64,000 bases of DNA. Source: Streptomyces asiaticus (lineage in GTDB: Bacteria; Actinomycetota; Actinomycetes; Streptomycetales; Streptomycetaceae). Where the stretch lies: positions 496,001 to 560,000 of the forward strand of contig NZ_JAGSHX010000006.1 in NCBI RefSeq assembly GCF_018138715.1. Direction: 5' to 3'. Made by a program: the position numbers and the translations under genes. Under the pieces are notes generated by a model, which did not search any database, was not told where the DNA came from, and worked only from the letters and a program-made list of their open reading frames with translations. How positions within the stretch are numbered: position 1 is the stretch's first letter; every line of letters begins with the position of its first letter. Positions 59,947-64,000 of this stretch are shown here, one piece after another.

Positions 59947-60932
59947 GGGCCGCAGTCATCGAAGCCCCCGGGAAGGTCACCGTCGCCACCGTCGCGGACC
60001 CCACCCCGGGCCCCCGTGAGGTCGTGGTGGATGTGGCGGCCTGCGGGCTGTGCGGCACCGATCTGCACATCCTCCAGGGGGAGTTCGCGCCCACCCTGCC
60101 GATCGTCCCCGGGCATGAGTTCGCCGGTGAGGTCGTCGGTGTGGGCAGCCATGTCACCGAGCTGGCGGTGGGCGACCGGGTCGCCGTCGACCCCTCCCTG
60201 CACTGCCACGAGTGCCGCTACTGCCGGATCGGCCGGGGCAATCTGTGCGACAACTGGAACGCGATCGGGGTCAGCGTCCCCGGCGGGGCCGCCGAGTTCG
60301 CGGTGGCCCCGGTGGCCAACTGCGTCAAGCTGCCCGAGCACGTGGACGTGGCCGACGCGGCCCTGATCGAGCCGCTGTCCTGCGCGGTGCGCGGCTATGA
60401 CGTGCTCAACGGCAACCTGGGCGCCGAGGTGCTCATCTACGGCTCCGGCACCATGGGGCTGATGATGCTGGAGCTGGCCAAGCGGACCGGCGCCACCAGC
60501 GTGGACATGCTCGATGTCAACGCCGAGCGGCTGTCCACCGCCACCACCCTCGGCTGCTCCCGGTCCGCCGCCTCGGCGGACGAGCTGGACCAGCCGCGGG
60601 GCTGGGACGTGGTCATCGACGCCACCGGCAACCAGGCCGCCATTCAGGACGGCCTGGGCCGGGTGGCCAAAGCCGGAACGTTCCTTCAGTTCGGTGTCTC
60701 CGACTACGCGACGCGGGCCACCATCGAGCCGTACAAGATCTACAACCAGGAGATCACCATCACCGGTTCGATGGCCGTGCTGCACAGCTATGAGCGTGCC
60801 GCCGGGCTGTTCGCGAGCGGGGTGCTGGACCCGAAGATCTTCATCAGCCACCGGACGCCGCTGGAGGAGTACCCCAAGGCGCTCGACCAGTTCAAGGCGG
60901 GAGTGGGCCGGAAGATCGTGGTCGTCCCGTAA
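59943..60932 (+). CDS. Zinc-dependent polyol dehydrogenase
   Basis: A 329-residue MDR dehydrogenase that would oxidise the imported polyol to a ketose. Catalytic zinc residues are in ACGLCGTDLHI and VPGHEFAGEV. Structural zinc Cys are in CHECRYCRIGRGNLC. LIYGSGTMGLMMLELAKRTGA is the NAD-binding motif. The operon position directly after the transporter and the resemblance to sorbitol/arabitol dehydrogenases support a mannitol or sorbitol role. A terminator hairpin follows. Confidence 0.88.
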   Translation: MRAAVIEAPGKVTVATVADPTPGPREVVVDVAACGLCGTDLHILQGEFAPTLPIVPGHEFAGEVVGVGSHVTELAVGDRVAVDPSLHCHECRYCRIGRGNLCDNWNAIGVSVPGGAAEFAVAPVANCVKLPEHVDVADAALIEPLSCAVRGYDVLNGNLGAEVLIYGSGTMGLMMLELAKRTGATSVDMLDVNAERLSTATTLGCSRSAASADELDQPRGWDVVIDATGNQAAIQDGLGRVAKAGTFLQFGVSDYATRATIEPYKIYNQEITITGSMAVLHSYERAAGLFASGVLDPKIFISHRTPLEEYPKALDQFKAGVGRKIVVVP

Positions 60933-60945
60933 CCGTGTGTGGTTG

Positions 60946-60979
60946 ACGGCCCAAGCCCGGGGCACCAGGCTTGGGCCGT
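60946..60979 (+). terminator. Terminator of the polyol operon
   Basis: ACGGCCCAAGCC (60946-60957) and GGCTTGGGCCGT (60968-60979) are perfect 12-base arms with a 10-base loop, 13 bp after the dehydrogenase stop. Confidence 0.85.
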
Positions 60980-61011
60980 TATCGATCACGGTCGGCGGGA
61001 GGGGCGGGCAT

Positions 61012-62382
61012 ATGGGCAAGGGCGACGCGGTGGTGGTGGGCGGAGGTCTCGCGGGCACGCTGGCGGCGGGCGCGCTCCTCGGCCACGTCGACACGGTCAC
61101 CCTGGTGGAGCGCGACCGCTACCCGGACCGGCCCGCCTTCCGCAAGGGCGTGCCCCAGGGCCGCCATCTGCATGTCTTCCTCAGCGGCGGGCGGCGCGCC
61201 CTGGAGACGCTGTTCCCCGGGCTGAACGGGGAGTTGGAGGCGGCCGGCGCGCACCGGCTGGAGGCGCCGCGCGATGTGATCACCAAGGGCGGCAACGGCT
61301 GGCAGCGCCGCTTCCACGAGGGCAGACACGCCACCACCAGCTGCACCCGGGCGCTGTTCGACGCCACCGTACGGGCGCGGGTCCTCGCCGAGGCCGAGGG
61401 GTCCGGGACCCGGGTGGAGGTGCTCCAGGGCACCGAGGCCACCGGGCTGCTCGGCGACGCGGACCGGGTCACCGGCGTACGGGTGCGGGCGCGGGACGCC
61501 GGGCGTGCCGAGCGGGAGTTACCCGCCGATCTGGTCGTCGACGCCTCGGGACGCGGCTCGCGCGCACCCAAGTGGCTGGCGGAGCTGGGCGCTCCGGCAC
61601 CGCGCGAGGAGGTCGTCGACGCCGGGATCGGCTACTGCACCCAGATGTTCCGGCCCGTCGAGCCGCTGGACATGGCGATGGTCGTCCAGCCGCGCCCGGA
61701 CCTTCCGCGCGGGGCGGCCTGGTCCCCGGTCGAGGGCGGCAACTGGCTGCTGACGCTGGGCGGGGTGCGCGGTCAGCATCCGCCGACCGAGAGCTCGGAG
61801 GTGCCCGGCTTCGTCAAGTCCCTGGGCGAGCCCGCGCTGTACGAGCATCTGCTGACCTGTGAGCCGGTGTCCCCGCCGTACGGGTTCCGCGACACCTCCA
61901 ACCGCCGCCGCCACTACCACGCCCCGGGCGGGGTGCCCGAGGGGTTTCTCGCGGTCTCGGACGCCGCCTGCACCTTCAACCCGATCTACGGCCAGGGCAT
62001 GGCGGTGGCCGCCCTCAGCGGGCTGGCCCTGCGCGGCTGCCTGGCCGAGGGGGGCCTGCGGCCCGGTTTCGCGGCCGCGGCGCAGCGCGCCGTGGCCCGG
62101 GCGAGCGACACCGCCTGGCTGACCGCCGTCGGCGCGGACCGCCCTTACGCCACGGACGGGGACACCACACCACCGGGGGCGGCCGAGCGGCTGCGGAGCT
62201 GGTATTTCGGGCGGCTGGCGGCCCGGGCGGCGATCGACCGGGTGGTCGGCGCGGCGTTCCGCGATGTCACCTATCTGGCGGCGGGCCCGTCCCGGCTGAT
62301 GTCCCCTTCGGTCGCCCTGCGGACGGTGCTGCTGCCGAGGGCCCGGGGCCTGGCCGACCCGCCGCTGCGCGTGGAGAGCTGA
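61012..62382 (+). CDS. FAD-dependent monooxygenase/halogenase-like oxidoreductase
   Basis: A 456-residue flavoprotein. ATG at 61012 follows GGGAGG; the long frame upstream belongs to another gene's reverse reading and is rejected. The FAD motif is AVVVGGGLAGTLAAGALL, the ribose Glu is in TLVERDRYPDRPAFRKGVPQGRHLH, the second motif LVVDASGRGSRAPKWL, and the FAD-binding DG-like segment AVSDAACTFNPIYGQGMAVAALSG. The RxGxPQGRHLH piece is typical of the aromatic-hydroxylase-like group in Streptomyces. Substrate unknown. Codon 170 is TTA, suggesting bldA-linked expression. Confidence 0.8.
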   Translation: MGKGDAVVVGGGLAGTLAAGALLGHVDTVTLVERDRYPDRPAFRKGVPQGRHLHVFLSGGRRALETLFPGLNGELEAAGAHRLEAPRDVITKGGNGWQRRFHEGRHATTSCTRALFDATVRARVLAEAEGSGTRVEVLQGTEATGLLGDADRVTGVRVRARDAGRAERELPADLVVDASGRGSRAPKWLAELGAPAPREEVVDAGIGYCTQMFRPVEPLDMAMVVQPRPDLPRGAAWSPVEGGNWLLTLGGVRGQHPPTESSEVPGFVKSLGEPALYEHLLTCEPVSPPYGFRDTSNRRRHYHAPGGVPEGFLAVSDAACTFNPIYGQGMAVAALSGLALRGCLAEGGLRPGFAAAAQRAVARASDTAWLTAVGADRPYATDGDTTPPGAAERLRSWYFGRLAARAAIDRVVGAAFRDVTYLAAGPSRLMSPSVALRTVLLPRARGLADPPLRVES

Positions 62383-62483
62383 CCGGGGACGGCGCCCGGG
62401 AGGGTGTGCTCAGCCGGTCATCACGACGCAGGCCACGTGCCGGTTGGCATTTCCCCGGAGTCTGCGACGAAACGGCACGAAAT

Positions 62484-62528
62484 GCGCAGACTGATAAGGT
62501 TGCTCAGGGCTGCGCAGAGTCGCGCAGA
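62484..62528. promoter_or_regulatory. Direct repeats upstream of the third DeoR gene
   Basis: GCGCAGA occurs at 62484-62490, 62512-62518 and 62522-62528. The last two are 10 bp apart (one helical turn) and the first 28 bp before. They lie 24-68 bp before the start codon and are candidate self-regulation sites. Confidence 0.5.
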
Positions 62529-62551
62529 GTTACGGAAGGACGGGGGCCGCG

Positions 62552-63349
62552 ATGCGTCAGGGGGCCGGGGCGGAGGAGCGCGGACGGCTGCGCGCCGGAG
62601 ACCGCAGGGAACGGATCGCCCGGATGATCCAGACCGACGGCACGGTCGTCGTGGAGGAGCTGGCCCGCTCGCTGGAGGTGACGCCCTCCACCATCCGCCG
62701 GGATCTCGCGCTCCTCACCGAACAGGGCACCATCGCCCGCACCTACGGCGGCGCGATGAGCGCCGGTCACACCGCCGAGCCCACCCTGGGGCAGCGCAGC
62801 GGGCTCGCGGTCGCCGAGAAGGACCGCATAGGGCGCTGGGCGGCCGCGCGGATCGGGCCGGGCGACACCGTCATCCTCGACGCCGGCACCACCACCGGGC
62901 GGGTCGCCCACCATCTGCGCGCCCGCGGCGAGCTGACCGTGATCACCTGCGGCCTCACCGCGCTGGGCGAGCTGGCGGAGGCGGACGGCATCGAGCTGAT
63001 CACCCTCGCCGGAACCCTGCGCCATGTCAGCCAGGGCTTCGTCGGACCGCTCGCCGAGCTGACCCTGTCCCGGCTGACCGCGGACAAGGTGTTCCTGGGC
63101 GCCGACGGGCTGGACGCGCGGCTGGGGATCTGCGAGGCGAGCCTCCAGCAGACCTCGCTCAAGGAGATGATGGCCGACCGCGGCAAGGAGGTGTACGTCC
63201 TGGCCGACAGCAGCAAGCTGGGCCAGTCCCCGTTCACCGCCTGGGCGCCGCTGGACCGGCCGTGGACGCTGGTCACCGACAGCGGCGCCACCGATGACCA
63301 GCTCGGCCCGTTCCGGGCGCTGCCCGACACCGAAGTGATCACCGTCTGA
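62552..63349 (+). CDS. DeoR-family transcriptional regulator (third copy)
   Basis: A 265-residue DeoR protein. RRERIARMIQTDGTVVVEELARSLEVTPSTIRRDLALLTEQGTIARTYGGAM is the helix-turn-helix; TVILDAGTTTGRVAHHL and VFLGADGLDARLGICEAS are the sugar-phosphate sensor motifs. Its target is not obvious: the genes on either side are a flavoprotein and a convergent protease. ATG follows GGAAGGA. Confidence 0.9.
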   Translation: MRQGAGAEERGRLRAGDRRERIARMIQTDGTVVVEELARSLEVTPSTIRRDLALLTEQGTIARTYGGAMSAGHTAEPTLGQRSGLAVAEKDRIGRWAAARIGPGDTVILDAGTTTGRVAHHLRARGELTVITCGLTALGELAEADGIELITLAGTLRHVSQGFVGPLAELTLSRLTADKVFLGADGLDARLGICEASLQQTSLKEMMADRGKEVYVLADSSKLGQSPFTAWAPLDRPWTLVTDSGATDDQLGPFRALPDTEVITV

Positions 63350-63384
63350 CGACGTGCCGACAGCGGCGCGGTGACGGTGATGGG

Positions 63385-63419
63385 TGAGCGGGCCGGGAGC
63401 CTGGCTCCCGGCCCGCTCA
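63385..63419. terminator. Strong bidirectional terminator between DeoR and snapalysin
   Basis: TGAGCGGGCCGGGAGC (63385-63400) pairs with its exact complement at 63404-63419 over a 3-base loop. It separates two convergent genes. Confidence 0.85.
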
Positions 63420-63454
63420 GTCCCGGTGCATCGGGTCAGTCCCGGTACATCCGC
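63417..63454 (-). repeat. 19-bp duplication over the snapalysin stop codon
   Basis: 63417-63435 and 63436-63454 are direct repeats identical at 16 of 19 positions, both starting TCAGTCCCGGT. The second copy carries the TGA stop of the protease on the - strand; the first adds another TGA beyond it. Confidence 0.65.
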
Positions 63455-64000
63455 GGCGTCGCGGCGGCCGTCGCGCCCGCGCCCACGAGGCCGAAGCTGT
63501 CCTCGACCTCGGCCTTCTCGGCGGCATTCGGGTTGGGGTTGGTGCAGGAGACCCCGGCGGTGGAGCCGGACATCAGGCTCGAGCACGGCCCCGGCTTCAT
63601 GTCCGGCAGGCCGAGGATGTGGCCGAGCTCGTGCGAGGAGATCCGCACCGTGTTGTAGCCCTCGTCGACGGCCTCGCGGCCGAAGTAGATCGTGCCACTG
63701 CCCAGACCGGTCGACAGGGTGCGGGGCCAGCCGTTGTCCGCGATGATGCGGACGTTGGCCCGCTGCCCGGACGCGGCCGGCTTCAGCTGGACGTTGACCA
63801 CGCTCGCGTTCCAGATCGCCGCGCCCTTGGCCACGGCGTCCTTGAACTCGGCGGCCCCGCTGGCGTCGTACGTCACCGTCCGCGCGGCGGCGGTGTGCTC
63901 CGCCGGGGCGGAGGCGGGGGCGGCCACGGCCTGTCCGGCCGTCAGGGCGAGCACCGCCGTCACCGCGGCGGGTAAGGCACGTAGGAACGTGCTGGATCTC
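63436..64000 (-). CDS. Snapalysin-family zinc metalloprotease (M7), 5' end outside window
   Basis: A secreted small neutral protease typical of Streptomyces. The readable part starts RSSTFLRALPAAVTAVLALTAGQAVAAP, a signal peptide whose Met lies beyond 64000, so a GTG at 63963 is not the true start. The zinc motif is SSHELGHILGLPD, the HExxHxxGxxD form in which Asp is the third ligand. Cys residues in PGPCSSLMSG and VSCTNPN form the known disulfide. At 63975-63973 the signal-peptide frame has a TTA codon, which would place it under bldA. Snapalysins are often next to a LysR activator, which would be outside this window. Confidence 0.88.
   Translation of the reverse strand, partial: RSSTFLRALPAAVTAVLALTAGQAVAAPASAPAEHTAAARTVTYDASGAAEFKDAVAKGAAIWNASVVNVQLKPAASGQRANVRIIADNGWPRTLSTGLGSGTIYFGREAVDEGYNTVRISSHELGHILGLPDMKPGPCSSLMSGSTAGVSCTNPNPNAAEKAEVEDSFGLVGAGATAAATPRMYRD

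Overview
The window is a piece of a high-GC actinobacterial chromosome, almost certainly Streptomyces. The reasons are near-uniform G/C third codon positions, very rare TTA codons, a perfect CebR-type operator, a snapalysin-family protease, many small co-directional operons joined by 4-bp ATGA stop/start overlaps, and several actinobacterial families (DUF3761, DUF1876, DUF4232, the SAV_2336-like vWA). No tRNA, rRNA, CRISPR array, integrase or intact insertion sequence was seen. The only mobile-looking item is a 56-bp near-perfect palindrome at 55613-55668.

Left part (1-21.5 kb): catabolic modules. A GH105 rhamnogalacturonyl hydrolase, a DadA-like FAD oxidase and an MFS carrier face a CdaR/PucR regulator. 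Next come a glutamine-synthetase-like ligase and an amidohydrolase (together the two halves of a FluG protein), an SDR, a secreted GH92 alpha-mannosidase with a LacI-type operator, an alcohol dehydrogenase and a secreted 3-hydroxybutyrate-oligomer hydrolase. A CitMHS citrate-type carrier is divergent from a LysR regulator that is followed by a class III CoA-transferase and a CitE-like lyase. A CGNR/ABATE regulator faces an epoxide hydrolase across two matched 17-bp operators.

Middle part (21.5-33.9 kb): a membrane-anchored beta-lactamase-fold hydrolase divergent from a NarL-type two-component pair, a GT1 glycosyltransferase, an ECF sigma factor whose 3' end runs into a 14-bp tandem repeat, a CebR-box GH9 endoglucanase, a glutathione peroxidase, a DUF3761 protein, a YceI protein, a small unknown protein and a Fis-type regulator of AcoR shape.

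Central island (34.0-46.2 kb): the most interesting region. A membrane protein and a nucleoside-phosphorylase fold joined to an effector-associated-like domain precede a coupled operon of a VMAP-like protein, a MoxR AAA+ ATPase and a 1455-residue vWA-NB-ARC-TPR protein. This has the composition of the NTP-dependent MoxR-vWA-VMAP conflict systems. The big protein also resembles the TPR protein of FxSxx-COOH RiPP systems. Facing it is a translationally coupled pair: a 62-residue candidate RiPP precursor and an HExxH-type peptide-hydroxylase-like enzyme. No radical SAM gene is visible. Four of these genes carry TTA codons, which points to bldA control.

Right part (46.4-64 kb): a LysM protein, a dormancy-type phosphoribosyltransferase/DUF1876 pair, a DUF72 protein, a sugar locus (PfkB kinase and ABC importer divergent from DeoR and a GH4 phospho-glycosidase), a polyol (mannitol/sorbitol-like) operon of DeoR, SBP, two permeases and a Zn-dehydrogenase, an FAD monooxygenase-like protein, a third DeoR regulator and the 3' part of a snapalysin. 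All calls come from reading the sequence and recalled family features. No database search was run.
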